Assembly (NCBI GenBank): GCA_036277115.1
Contig: DASUNM010000023.1
Span: 558,001 to 622,000, forward strand
Source: Pyrinomonadaceae bacterium
GTDB lineage: Bacteria > Acidobacteriota > Blastocatellia > Pyrinomonadales > Pyrinomonadaceae
DNA: 64,000 bases
Reading direction: 5' to 3'
Shown: in pieces, positions 40,795-49,166 of the stretch
Numbering within the stretch: the first letter of the stretch is position 1
Layout of the letters: each line of letters starts with the position of its first letter
Program-made: the position numbers and the translations under genes
The notes under the pieces: generated by a model
The model's input: only the letters and a program-made list of their open reading frames with translations
What the model was told of the DNA's origin: nothing
The model's database searches: none

Positions 40795-42489
40795 ATGTTC
40801 ACTCTACTTCACCTATCAGATCTTCACTTTGGAACCGACCACGCTTTTGCCCAGAAGAAAAATCCGCAAGGCCTTTCCGGGCTGGGAGCAGCTATTCAAC
40901 GCGTTCTTTCGGACAATCTTGTGAAAATAGATCACGTCGTTTTTACGGGGGACTTCTTTACTCGTGATCAATTCAAGGATCGTACTCAGGCAGAAAAGGG
41001 CATCAAGAGTCTGCAAAGCGCCCTCGGTCTAACTAATGACCAGCTTTCTTTTCTGCCCGGAAATCATGACCTGACCTGGGATGAAGACATTGAAGATCGA
41101 TTTATCAGCTACGATGAACTTGTGCGCGCGTTTGGCCGGGACGACTGCGGCCAGGCGAATTTACCGGTAGTTAAGCAACTTAACGCGCCCGACTCGGCGC
41201 GGCCCATTCTGCTTGCGCTGCTGAACTCGTGCACCGTCGAAGGGAAAGCATTGGCGGGCATCGGCAACATCGGCGAAGAGCAACTGGATCGGTTGAAAGC
41301 CGGCATGCAAAGCAAAGTGCAACCGGCCCAGGAATACGTATTAATTGCCGCTTTGCATCATCACCTCCTGCCAATCTATCCCATCGAGAAAATTGAAGAC
41401 GCTGACTGGCCCACAGATGCACCCAAAGGTCGATCAAGTCACACCCTTGACGCCGTGGACGTGCTGAACGAGTTGTCGGCTCTTAACACCGCGTTGATTA
41501 TTCACGGACATCAGCATCGCCCGGCGGTCATCTCTTACCACGATAGACTCCATGAAAGTCGACCGTTGACGATTGCGGCGTCAGGAAGTTGCGCAAGCAA
41601 ACATGATGAGCGCCAGTTCTTCGTTTACGAAATAGGCCATGATGAAATAACGGTGCGCTCTTTCACTCAGCCGAAAAGTGACACACGCTTTTCACCGTTC
41701 AAGGCGCCGCTAACGATCCCACTTCCTCATATCTCGCAGTTCTCAAATCAATACTGTTTGGAGGAAGCCAAAGTACGTCACCATGTGGTCACGACGTCGG
41801 ATGTTTCAGGCGAGGACGTATCGGATTTGCATCTTTTCTTTATGAGCGTGAAATCGTGCGCAGAATCGCGGGAAATCGTACGGGAATTCGTCAAGACACT
41901 ACCACCTAACATTTGCACGCTAAACGGAATGTACGATCTGCTTGGCAAGTGGGACCTGCTCGTGCGCCTCCGGTTCAGTCAGAAAGCCCCGGCAGTGTTA
42001 TTTAGAGAATTCAAAGATAACCTTCATCAGAAATTGATAACCGGACTTCAAATGGAAAAGTCGGGTCCGTTTTTTACGGACTATAAGCACATTGATGTGC
42101 TTAGAGAGGCTCGGTCTTTGTCAGAATTGCTGGAAAAACCTGTCGCGCCTGTCGCCGCAATACGACGCAGGGTTCTCGACGATCCACAAGCGTATGATCG
42201 CCAGCGGTGCCAGCGCGGCTTGCTGTACATAAAGCTTCCCGACGAGCGCAACTCAAAAACCAGGATGATAGGCGACCTCGACACGGAGCTAAAGAAAGAT
42301 CCGATCATCGAAGCGATTTACCGGGGAGAAAATGAGTTGGTTATTGAAACATTCATGACCTGTGCGCAGTCGACGGCATTGAACCACCTGAATCGCAAGA
42401 TAGAAAAAACGCTGTCCGAATTTGGCTCGCAGAAGTACACCATGTTTTGTTACGGATACGACGAATTAGAGATCACTGCCAAGCAATGA
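40795..42489 (+). CDS. Calcineurin-like metallophosphoesterase with two C-terminal AsnC/RAM-like modules
   Basis: A 564-residue soluble protein. Residues 1-290 are a calcineurin-type phosphoesterase with all metal motifs: 'LSDLHFG' (D9, H11), 'FTGDFF' (D53), 'PGNHD' (N90, H91), 'LHHH' (188-190) and 'GHQH' (238-241). A linker is followed by two regions of about 90 residues (345-435 and 475-562) that each read like the ferredoxin-like ligand-binding half of Lrp/AsnC proteins (for example 'MYDLLGKWDLLVRLRF' and 'YRGENELVIETFM'). The fusion implies phosphodiester or nucleotide hydrolysis gated by a small ligand. It lies 9 bp after the oxygenase-like gene, and its stop overlaps the next start as ATGA. 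Confidence 0.8.
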   Translation: MFTLLHLSDLHFGTDHAFAQKKNPQGLSGLGAAIQRVLSDNLVKIDHVVFTGDFFTRDQFKDRTQAEKGIKSLQSALGLTNDQLSFLPGNHDLTWDEDIEDRFISYDELVRAFGRDDCGQANLPVVKQLNAPDSARPILLALLNSCTVEGKALAGIGNIGEEQLDRLKAGMQSKVQPAQEYVLIAALHHHLLPIYPIEKIEDADWPTDAPKGRSSHTLDAVDVLNELSALNTALIIHGHQHRPAVISYHDRLHESRPLTIAASGSCASKHDERQFFVYEIGHDEITVRSFTQPKSDTRFSPFKAPLTIPLPHISQFSNQYCLEEAKVRHHVVTTSDVSGEDVSDLHLFFMSVKSCAESREIVREFVKTLPPNICTLNGMYDLLGKWDLLVRLRFSQKAPAVLFREFKDNLHQKLITGLQMEKSGPFFTDYKHIDVLREARSLSELLEKPVAPVAAIRRRVLDDPQAYDRQRCQRGLLYIKLPDERNSKTRMIGDLDTELKKDPIIEAIYRGENELVIETFMTCAQSTALNHLNRKIEKTLSEFGSQKYTMFCYGYDELEITAKQ

Positions 42490-43190
42490 TCCTGGAGAGT
42501 CGCAGCTTATCGCGTTTCCGGCTCACGGTTGACTCGCTAAAAATGATCACTCCGCCGACGCGTGACAAATTCACCGCGCGCGAGTGGAAACTGATCCAAC
42601 GTCTCCGCACGCCACAGCAGGTCCAACGATTTCTCACCGCGATGCCCTACAACATGGAGCGGAGCGGAGAAACGGCGCGTTCTTTTCGCGATGTGGTAAA
42701 CCGTAACCAGGCACATTGTCTCGAAGCGGCCGTGGCCGCCGCGGTTATTCTGGAACAACATGGGTATCCGCCTCTGCTTCTCGACCTCGAATCGGTCGAC
42801 CTGCTGGATCATGTGATCTTTGTTTTTAAAGAAGGCGGTCGCTGGGGTTCGATTGCCCGTTCTCGCGACTTTCCACTGCACGGACGCAAACCTGTGTTCA
42901 GGAGCCTGCGAGATCTCACGTGGAGCTATTATGTTCCGTACATCGACATGACCGGCCGCCTCAAAGGTTATGGTCTGACGAGCCTCTATGATCTTGGCAA
43001 CTACGACTGGCGCTTCAATGCGCGGAATATGCACAAGATAGAAGATCACTTGCGCGCAATTCCGCATAAGAAGCTTCGCTCATCCGATCGTAGTTACAAG
43101 GACTGGCGCGAACGGTACAAGAAGTACAAAAAGCGATTCCCTGATCGCCCGCCGGCCTATTATCCAAATCGCCATCAGTGGATGAGGTAA
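42486..43190 (+). CDS. Transglutaminase/papain-like fold protein, unknown function
   Basis: A 234-residue protein starting at ATG 42486, which overlaps the stop of the phosphoesterase gene as ATGA. The core has 'NRNQAHCLEAAVAAAVILEQHGYPP', with C78 at the start of a helix as in transglutaminase-like enzymes, 'LLDHVIFVFKEGGRWGSI' with H109 on a strand, and D128 in 'RSRDFPLH', a Cys-His-Asp order. The C-terminal 80 residues are basic and rich in Tyr, Lys and Arg ('YKKYKKRFPDRPPAYYP'). Similar proteins are annotated only as hypothetical, so hydrolase or structural roles are both open. An alternative start is ATG at 42543. Confidence 0.65.
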   Translation: MILESRSLSRFRLTVDSLKMITPPTRDKFTAREWKLIQRLRTPQQVQRFLTAMPYNMERSGETARSFRDVVNRNQAHCLEAAVAAAVILEQHGYPPLLLDLESVDLLDHVIFVFKEGGRWGSIARSRDFPLHGRKPVFRSLRDLTWSYYVPYIDMTGRLKGYGLTSLYDLGNYDWRFNARNMHKIEDHLRAIPHKKLRSSDRSYKDWRERYKKYKKRFPDRPPAYYPNRHQWMR

Positions 43191-43258
43191 AGCGGCTTGC
43201 GAGATCGTTTCGCTTCGCCTAAATTGCATCGTCTCGGTTTAATGACAAGGAGGAGTTG

Positions 43259-44182
43259 ATGAACAAATTACTTCGGATCGGCCTCATAACAATCGCTGCT
43301 GCCACAGCGGTCTCGGCGCAAACATACAAACCCGGCATTGAACACCAATCGCTGATGAACATGCGTTACTACGAAAACACCGGCGGGTTTCTCGTCGAAG
43401 ACCTGGAAGTCGTGTTTCCGCCGGCGAACGTCGGCGAAGCAAAGCTGGTCGTAACCGATCAAGCGGGCACGGTTGTTGACAGCGTGCCCTTGCGTTACGA
43501 GCGGATGGAGTTTCCCGCCTTTGGTCGGTTTCGCGCCGCGAGCGGTCACCCCGGAAATCTTCGCGTTGGCAAATCCGGCAGCTTCGTCATGTCAGTGATC
43601 GCCGACGGACAGCCGCTTACTTCCCTGCCGTTCACGCTTCGCGAAGAGAACAGCGCTGATCCATTCAATCCGGTGAAGCGCTTTGTGCGCGATGGATCGT
43701 GGCGAGACCTCGCATACTTCACCGTCGTGCCGGACGATCCGAACGGCGAAGTGACTTTCAACTGGTGGATGAGTACGAGCGAACTGCCCGCCGGAATGAA
43801 ACAGGGCCAGGTTACGCTTCACTTGCTGGTCAACGGAAAGGAACTCGCCGCCAGTCGCGGGCCCGTGGTTGCTTCAACTAATGACTGGTACTTCTTTGCC
43901 CACAAACAGCTGAACGTGCCGACCATGCCGCGCAATCATTGGCTGACGCTCGCTGACCTGACTAAGCAGAATGGTGATGTCGCACTCGTGCTGAAAACCA
44001 ATGGCCAGGCGTTCAAGACTTACAAAATGACCGTCAGCGGCGGACAAATCCAACGCTTGCCGCGCAGTGCTCTGAACTTTGAGCCCCACGCGCAATGGAT
44101 CTCGCCGAGGTTCGTCGACGTGTCTTCCGGATCGAACTCCAGCTACAAGATGTTTGAGATGTTCTGGGTGAAGAAGCAGTGA
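43259..44182 (+). CDS. Exported protein of unknown function
   Basis: A 307-residue exported protein. The ATG at 43259 has AAGGAGGAG just upstream. The signal peptide ends 'AATAVSAQ'. The rest is a beta-rich body with two similar strand-loop units around 'AKLVVTDQAGTVVDSVPLRYERMEFPAFGRFRA' and 'VTLHLLVNGKELAASRGPVV', as in Ig-like or bacterial adhesion modules. No catalytic motif. It lies 68 bp after the three-gene operon but has its own ribosome site and probably its own promoter. Confidence 0.7.
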   Translation: MNKLLRIGLITIAAATAVSAQTYKPGIEHQSLMNMRYYENTGGFLVEDLEVVFPPANVGEAKLVVTDQAGTVVDSVPLRYERMEFPAFGRFRAASGHPGNLRVGKSGSFVMSVIADGQPLTSLPFTLREENSADPFNPVKRFVRDGSWRDLAYFTVVPDDPNGEVTFNWWMSTSELPAGMKQGQVTLHLLVNGKELAASRGPVVASTNDWYFFAHKQLNVPTMPRNHWLTLADLTKQNGDVALVLKTNGQAFKTYKMTVSGGQIQRLPRSALNFEPHAQWISPRFVDVSSGSNSSYKMFEMFWVKKQ

Positions 44183-44204
44183 GAAGCTTGCTGGTTTAGC
44201 AGAG

Positions 44205-45032
44205 TCATTTTGCCGGGAGGTCTTTCGCTGCCAGCGCCACCCACTGCGGGAAGTCTTTGCAAATAGCTACTCTATACTCCTCAGTCTTCTGATTGAAAAT
44301 ATCGGCGTACGATTTGCGGCTGGCCTCCATTTGAGCGGAAATTTCCTCGCGAGGCTTACCTTCCTTTAACCAGAAGCCGGCGAGATCGACGGAAGCGAAC
44401 GGGGAAGCCTTAAACGCCGCCTCGTTCGCGGCTTTATGCTCTGGAAATCGTTCGGCGCAGACGCTCTGGTAATCGCTCAGCTTCGAGGTCCACACCGTCA
44501 ACGCATCCATTGTCTGCGCGCTTTGAACTATCTTAAGGATTTTGCCGACGTCATTTGGATCGTTGGATTGAAGCAGGAAATTGATGACGGCCGTGCCATT
44601 CACTGAGAACCCCTGAGTCAAAAGCACGAACTCGCCGGGTGCGGGACGCGAATCTGTAATCGTCACGTAATGAACTTCAGGCGCCGTGCCGTAAGTGCGA
44701 AACTGCAGTGCCTTTTCTTTCGACCGGCTCACGTACTGTGACAACTCGGCGGTGATGCCGGCGCGTCTCTTGCTCAAGTCGATAGTGATGTCGCGCGCGC
44801 CGACGGATATCTCACAGTGACGAAGTTCACCTTTACAAAGGATTCTCGGGCCCATCGTGTAATGAGGTGGGCCAAAACTATGCTCAAAGCTTGCCGGCAC
44901 ACTCCATTTGATTCGACCGACGGCGAAATAGCCTTTGATATTTTCGGCGGCCGGTGTCTGGGCAAACAAAACCGGGCCAAGGATCGTTACCAGCATCACT
45001 GCGGCTAAAGCGAACTTGAAAACGATCTTCAT
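44205..45032 (-). CDS. Exported protein of unknown function
   Basis: A 275-residue exported protein. The signal peptide (about residues 1-24, ending 'PVLFAQ') is followed by a beta-rich body with three Cys ('RILCKGELRHCEISVG', 'QSVCAERFP') and a C-terminal helical part ('EEISAQMEASRKSYADIFNQKTEEYRVAICKDFPQ'). No family recognised. Converges with the gene at 43259. Confidence 0.65.
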   Translation of the reverse strand: MKIVFKFALAAVMLVTILGPVLFAQTPAAENIKGYFAVGRIKWSVPASFEHSFGPPHYTMGPRILCKGELRHCEISVGARDITIDLSKRRAGITAELSQYVSRSKEKALQFRTYGTAPEVHYVTITDSRPAPGEFVLLTQGFSVNGTAVINFLLQSNDPNDVGKILKIVQSAQTMDALTVWTSKLSDYQSVCAERFPEHKAANEAAFKASPFASVDLAGFWLKEGKPREEISAQMEASRKSYADIFNQKTEEYRVAICKDFPQWVALAAKDLPAK

Positions 45033-45084
45033 CAGGATTTCCCTCCGACAGGGCGGGGCGGATTGTATTTCTATTGACGAGCGA

Positions 45085-45292
45085 GATTCAAGGTTTTGTC
45101 ATCGCCAATGCTTTGCACAAAAGTCGGCCTCTTGCTCGTTCGCCCCCATCTCTGCAAGCTGAGAGGGGGTTTGGGAGAGAGGTGACGCGCGACGAACCCC
45201 CCGGCCCCTCCCCGCTTGCGGGAGGGGAGAAAGCTAACGCCAATGAGTCTTGTGCAAAAACGTTTGAGATGTACTGGGCAGCGGTGAACGTG
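45085..45292. repeat. Intergenic repeat with long flanking inverted arms
   Basis: 'catcgccaatgctttgcacaaaa' near 45101 recurs in related form as 'gctaacgccaatgagtcttgtgcaaaaacg' near 45235. Between them are 'cccccatctctgcaagctgagaggggg' and 'ggcccctccccgcttgcgggaggggag', each a hairpin. It fills the 260-bp gap between the exported protein and the EamA gene. Probably a dispersed mobile repeat; no gene inside. Confidence 0.55.
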
Positions 45293-45293
45293 A

Positions 45294-46142
45294 TCACTCG
45301 TGCGCGACGAGATCCGGCGTCACGGTTTTTTGCTTGCGCCGCGCTTCGCTGAACATGTGAGCGATTACCGAAGTGATGATGATGGCGCCACCCACAATCG
45401 CCCACCCGGACGGGCGCTCGCCAATGAACATGAACACCCAAATCGGATTCAGCACCGGCTCGATGTAACCGATGATACCGGCGTCGAGCGAGCGCACTCC
45501 GCGCGCCATCGCCGAGGTGAACAGAAGGTAGGCGAAACCAATCTGGATAATCCCGAGATACGCGACCGCCGCAAAATCCGCCGCGGTTATTCCTTTCTGA
45601 ACTGCGCCGAAAAATGCCGGCGCACAAATCAGCACAACCAGCAGGTTCCCGTAGATGGTTGAGACTGCCCGGTTCACCTGCCGCGCTTGCGAATGGCGCA
45701 GCAGTAAAAAGAAGAACGCAAAACAAACGCCGGAGGCCAACGCGAAAAGATTGCCGGTGACGTCCTGCGGCCTCAGCTGGCCGACGAAAAACAGCGACAT
45801 ACCGGCAAGACAGGCGGCGACGGTGACAAAATCACGCGCGCGAAACTTCTCTTTGTAGAAGAGCGGCTCGAGTAAAAGCACGTAAACCGGCGCCGTGTAT
45901 TGCAGAAAGATCGCGTTCGCCGCCGTCGTTAGTTTTGTGGCGAGCACAAACAACAGCAGGAGCGCCGCATAAAAAACTGCCGTGATCGCACTGATGCGAT
46001 TGAGGCCGAGCCCTTCACGCCGCGTGAAGATGGCGATGGTGATGGCCGCCAGCAGTGAACGTCCGAACGAAAGTTCAAACGCAGAGAGTTCAGTCGCTTT
46101 GATGAAGAGGCCGCCGGTGCTCCACAGAACAGCGGCGCCCAT
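45294..46142 (-). CDS. EamA/DMT-family transporter
   Basis: A 282-residue permease with about ten hydrophobic helices and the two EamA repeats: 'VLWSTGGLFIKATELSAFELSFGRSLLAA' and 'FAAVAYLGIIQIGFAYLLFTSAMARGV...SLDAGIIGYIEPVLNPIWVFMFIGE' carry the usual 'E.....W..' end of the repeat. Such proteins export amino acids or other metabolites. The first helix seems to begin a few residues before the ATG at 46142; an in-frame CTG near 46175 would complete it. The gene begins about 80 bp after the end of the upstream exported-protein gene. Confidence 0.85.
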   Translation of the reverse strand: MGAAVLWSTGGLFIKATELSAFELSFGRSLLAAITIAIFTRREGLGLNRISAITAVFYAALLLLFVLATKLTTAANAIFLQYTAPVYVLLLEPLFYKEKFRARDFVTVAACLAGMSLFFVGQLRPQDVTGNLFALASGVCFAFFFLLLRHSQARQVNRAVSTIYGNLLVVLICAPAFFGAVQKGITAADFAAVAYLGIIQIGFAYLLFTSAMARGVRSLDAGIIGYIEPVLNPIWVFMFIGERPSGWAIVGGAIIITSVIAHMFSEARRKQKTVTPDLVAHE

Positions 46143-46224
46143 GACGAGAAATAACGGAGACTTGGTCTTCAGTTGGCTCAGTGAAGTGTTATCAGAAGCT
46201 GGTTTTCGATGCCCATTCTTTGCA

Positions 46225-46686
46225 CTAACCCCGGGTGCGTCTAATCAGAACCTTATTCAATAAGTTCGAATGCTCCCAGAGCTTCTTCTTGTTCCTGGTG
46301 AACGAGTAGCTCAGCGCATCTCCGGTCATCAGGTTGCACTTGTCCTGAGGGCAAAAAGTGAATTCCCAAATCAACTCGTCTTTCGAGTTTGAGACCACGA
46401 TGCGATAGGTTTCGGCGCCGGGCGTCTCCTCCACCTTATACTTTTTGAATTTGCCGCTAAACTTAACGCCTGCTTCGGCCATGCCCTGAACCAGTTCGAT
46501 TTCGTGCTCGCTGAACGCAATGCGCTCGATTTTGTTAGGCTCTGGCCCGCTCAGGTTCGCCCACTCGCCCAGGATCCAGCTCGGTGGATTGAATAAGTTT
46601 TCAGGTTTTGTTTGCGCGGATCCGGCAACCCCGGCGATTGAGATAACGGATAGCAGGAAGATGGTTTTACGAATTAGCGAGTTCAT
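46225..46686 (-). CDS. Exported protein of unknown function (lipocalin-like size)
   Basis: A 153-residue protein from ATG 46686, with a signal peptide (to about 'AGSAQ') and a compact beta-rich body: 'SWILGEWANLSGPEPNKIERIAFSEHEIELVQ' and 'GAETYRIVVSNSKDELIWEFTFCPQDKCNL' with one Cys pair. The 'W.LGEW' opening recalls lipocalin-like proteins, but this is weak evidence. Follows the 2Fe-2S protein gene by 47 bp on the same strand. Confidence 0.6.
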   Translation of the reverse strand: MNSLIRKTIFLLSVISIAGVAGSAQTKPENLFNPPSWILGEWANLSGPEPNKIERIAFSEHEIELVQGMAEAGVKFSGKFKKYKVEETPGAETYRIVVSNSKDELIWEFTFCPQDKCNLMTGDALSYSFTRNKKKLWEHSNLLNKVLIRRTRG

Positions 46687-46733
46687 GCCCTGATAATAAG
46701 TCCGCTCTTGTCCATCGCCAATAGTTTTTAAGC

Positions 46734-47765
46734 TCAATTTTCTTTGCTGTTGCCCAGGTCAAAGTTTTTCAAACTCTTCAGATACTTTCCAAATTGGCCA
46801 TTCCAGGGCGGAATCACGATTGAGACCGCGCCGCTGGCCTGCGCCTGACACGCCAAACGAATCAGAGGTTTTGGTTCAGCCGTGTCGATGTAGCCGAATT
46901 CTTTGATCTTCGTGCCCTCGCGCGCCGCGACGTCGGAAAGCTTTTCCGCGCCGCCCAGCACGCCCACCCAACACGTGCCGCAGGAAGCGGAGCGACATTC
47001 GACCGGGATCGGACCTTCAATTCGTCTCGGATCGATGGCGGTCCAGTCGCGCGATTGATCTTCGGCGGCGCCCCACGCAAGATCCTGGGCCTCGCGCAAT
47101 TTGTATTTCGCTTCGTTATCGTTTTCGTCCCAGGTGATTGTCCACTGCTTATCAACCGTCTTGAGAAAACCTAACAATCCCTGACTGTCATCCTTCGCCC
47201 GCGCGTTCAAGATCTCTTCAGGATTTTGCTTGAGGTGTTTTTTGTCGATGGCCAGCGTGCCCGGCGCGGCTTTGAATGCTTCGAGTCCGACTTGGCGGAC
47301 CGTCATGAAGGCCACTGCCGTAATGCCGACCAGCAGCGATTCGTCTTTTTTCAGTTCTGCGGCCACGGTAGAAGCGACCGAGAAAACCTGCTCCGCGAGC
47401 ACAGCTTGGACAGTAGCCTCCGCTTTCTCACCGGCCAACGACTGCTGAAGGCGATGCCACTCATTCGCATATTGCTCAACCGCGGCTTTAACCTGAGGCC
47501 AAAACCGATGGCCATAAAGAAAGTGATGCGACGAATCGATCCGGGCTTTCAGCTCGTAATCGCCCTGAAGGAGCAGCTCGCGGGCGAGCTTCTCGCGATC
47601 GTCAGTTTCCTGAAGCGCGCGATGCAAAGACAGCGGGTAAAACGCGAACCAGATTTGCGTCGCGTTGCGGTCGACTTCGTGGACAGTTCGCAGGAGGGTC
47701 GCGAGCGCGGCCGCCCAGGACTCTTCGGTCTGTTGTTCCAGGTACGTTTCGAAAGCAGTTTTCAT
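46734..47765 (-). CDS. 2Fe-2S ferredoxin-domain protein with helical N-terminus
   Basis: A 343-residue protein from ATG 47765. The N-terminal 200 residues are mainly helical and not assigned. The C-terminal part (about 200-330) is a plant-type ferredoxin domain with 'PVECRSASCGTCWVGVLGG' (C-x4-C-x2-C) and the fourth ligand in 'IRLACQAQASG'. The ferredoxin fold is solid; the helical part could dock a partner. There is no oxidoreductase gene next to it. Confidence 0.8.
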   Translation of the reverse strand: MKTAFETYLEQQTEESWAAALATLLRTVHEVDRNATQIWFAFYPLSLHRALQETDDREKLARELLLQGDYELKARIDSSHHFLYGHRFWPQVKAAVEQYANEWHRLQQSLAGEKAEATVQAVLAEQVFSVASTVAAELKKDESLLVGITAVAFMTVRQVGLEAFKAAPGTLAIDKKHLKQNPEEILNARAKDDSQGLLGFLKTVDKQWTITWDENDNEAKYKLREAQDLAWGAAEDQSRDWTAIDPRRIEGPIPVECRSASCGTCWVGVLGGAEKLSDVAAREGTKIKEFGYIDTAEPKPLIRLACQAQASGAVSIVIPPWNGQFGKYLKSLKNFDLGNSKEN

Positions 47766-47829
47766 GATCACCAGCGTTCAGACAGGAATTTCTCGCCCTA
47801 AGAAAACGTGTAGTTTAACAGCAACGCAC

Positions 47830-48030
47830 AGGCCTTCCAACCCAACGTCGGAGCGGTGGGGACATCGAGTCACTGGTCTTTGCGGCCCACAGGGCCGCGA
47901 TGTTTATAGAACGCAAGTGCAAAAAAACTCCGCGCGCAGCGAGATGTGGTCTCGCTACGCGTGGAGCCTTGGTTACGACGATGCGGGCTATAAACATCCT
48001 GCTCCTGGCGGAGCAAAACCCGCGATTCGG
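47830..48030. repeat. Intergenic repeat with 'gatgtttata...tataaacatc' inverted arms
   Basis: 'gcgatgtttatag' near 47896 pairs with 'ctataaacatcc' near 47990; the loop holds 'ctccgcgcgcagcgagatgtggtctcgctacgcgtggag', also a hairpin, and 'tgcggcccacagggccgcg' lies just outside. It fills the 260-bp gap between the 2Fe-2S gene and the exported gene at 48035. No gene is seen in it. Confidence 0.55.
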
Positions 48031-48034
48031 TTGG

Positions 48035-48427
48035 TTACTTCTTTCGAACCAGAGTCACTCGGACGGGCTCATTAAGGGAGCTGGCCGGAACTTCAATTTC
48101 CATTGTCTTGAAACCCTTGGCTTTTATTTTCAGCTTCAGCGTGCCCATGTGAATCGGCGGCAAAACCGCCACGCCGCGCGCGTTCGTGTCATTCCAGCTT
48201 TCACAGAAATATCCGTCCGAGCGGGTGGATTCCAGTTTAGCGTGAGCGTTTTCGACAGGATTTCCGTCCTCGTCGACAACTCGCAGATCAAGCCGGCCGA
48301 CTCCGTTCGCTTCCTTCGGAGCGGCGCCCATGTTCGGCGGATCGTTAGGATTTTGGGATTGAGCTTGCGCCAGACCGACTGAGAAAGTCGCGGCGACTAA
48401 GAATAGAGAGATTAGAAACTTCGACAT
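48035..48427 (-). CDS. Small exported CarboxypepD_reg/Ig-like protein
   Basis: A 130-residue exported protein: a signal peptide ending 'VGLAQAQ', then a disordered 'NPNDPPNMG' stretch and one beta-sandwich of the carboxypeptidase-regulatory type ('RLDLRVVDEDGNPVENAHAKLESTRSDG', 'DTNARGVAVLPPIHMGTLKLKIKAKGFK', 'PVRVTLVRKK'). These modules often display or bind carbohydrates or proteins outside the cell. The gene stands alone. Confidence 0.7.
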   Translation of the reverse strand: MSKFLISLFLVAATFSVGLAQAQSQNPNDPPNMGAAPKEANGVGRLDLRVVDEDGNPVENAHAKLESTRSDGYFCESWNDTNARGVAVLPPIHMGTLKLKIKAKGFKTMEIEVPASSLNEPVRVTLVRKK

Positions 48428-48652
48428 AAACTTTGAAACTCCTTGTTTAATCTGAAGCCGACGCTATTGAATTTGTGAGGTTCGCGATGCGGCGGTTAAG
48501 CCAATTTGTAAACCGCTAGGCTTAGTGTCTTGGGGGCGCTTCAGGGTTGCCATTACCGGCGTCCTGCCTTGGGATTATAACGAGTCGAATGGGCGGTTGG
48601 GAAGGCTTTTGTTTACGCCTGTAGTCTCATAAGTTGTTCTACTTCCAGAATC

Positions 48653-48726
48653 TATGTGTGACTCTGTGTCTCTGTGGTGAATTATCAGCAAATATCACCA
48701 CAGAGACACCGAGAACCACAGAGCAC
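48653..48726. repeat. CTCTGTGT/ACACGGAG dispersed inverted repeat, copy 4
   Basis: Left arm 'tgtgtgactctgtgtctctgtggtga', loop 'attatcagcaaata', right arm 'tcaccacagagacaccgagaaccacagag'. The inner arms are perfect over about 10 bp. It occupies part of the 415-bp gap 48428-48842; the rest of the gap holds only the promoter at 48762. Confidence 0.8.
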
Positions 48727-48761
48727 CCAAAGAAACAGGACACCCGCGTTGCGACCGGTGT

Positions 48762-48789
48762 TTGACTTGCGCGCGCGTACCCTGATAAT
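48762..48789 (+). promoter_or_regulatory. Sigma70-type promoter for the gene at 48843
   Basis: TTGACT (48762-48767), 16-nt spacer, GATAAT (48784-48789). It would give a leader of about 47 nt, with TTGGAGGAACA before the ATG at 48843. Confidence 0.6.
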
Positions 48790-48842
48790 GCAGCAACTAC
48801 CTAAAGTCCCCTCTTGAAAGTTGACGGTTTGGAGGAACAGTT

Positions 48843-49118
48843 ATGCTGATTCAATTCCTGGTTCTGCTCTTGGTGGCGGGCGTGTGTGGCGCTTTAGGGC
48901 AAGCGATTGTCGGCTATTCGCATGGCGGATGCCTGGTGTCGATTGCGCTGGGATTTATCGGCGCGTTGCTGGGGACCTGGTTGGCGGGAGCGCTTCACCT
49001 GCCTGAACTGATCGTAATACCCGTCGGCGGCATGACGTTCCCAATCGTCTGGTCGATTATCGGAGCGGCTTTGTTCGTTGCGCTTATTAATTTGATAAGC
49101 CGGCGCGGAAGGTATTAG
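48843..49118 (+). CDS. GlsB/YeaQ/YmgE-type small membrane protein
   Basis: A 91-residue hydrophobic protein with three helices (about residues 2-20, 32-52 and 64-85), Gly-rich throughout ('GVCGALGQAIVGYSHGG', 'GFIGALLGTWLAG'). This matches the transglycosylase-associated/YeaQ family of small stress-related membrane proteins. It has its own promoter and a strong ribosome site (GGAGGAACAGTTATG). Confidence 0.8.
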   Translation: MLIQFLVLLLVAGVCGALGQAIVGYSHGGCLVSIALGFIGALLGTWLAGALHLPELIVIPVGGMTFPIVWSIIGAALFVALINLISRRGRY

Positions 49119-49166
49119 TGGCGCGGATGAGGGTGCGGGTTTGTTACTTCACAGACGGTGGGTGAA

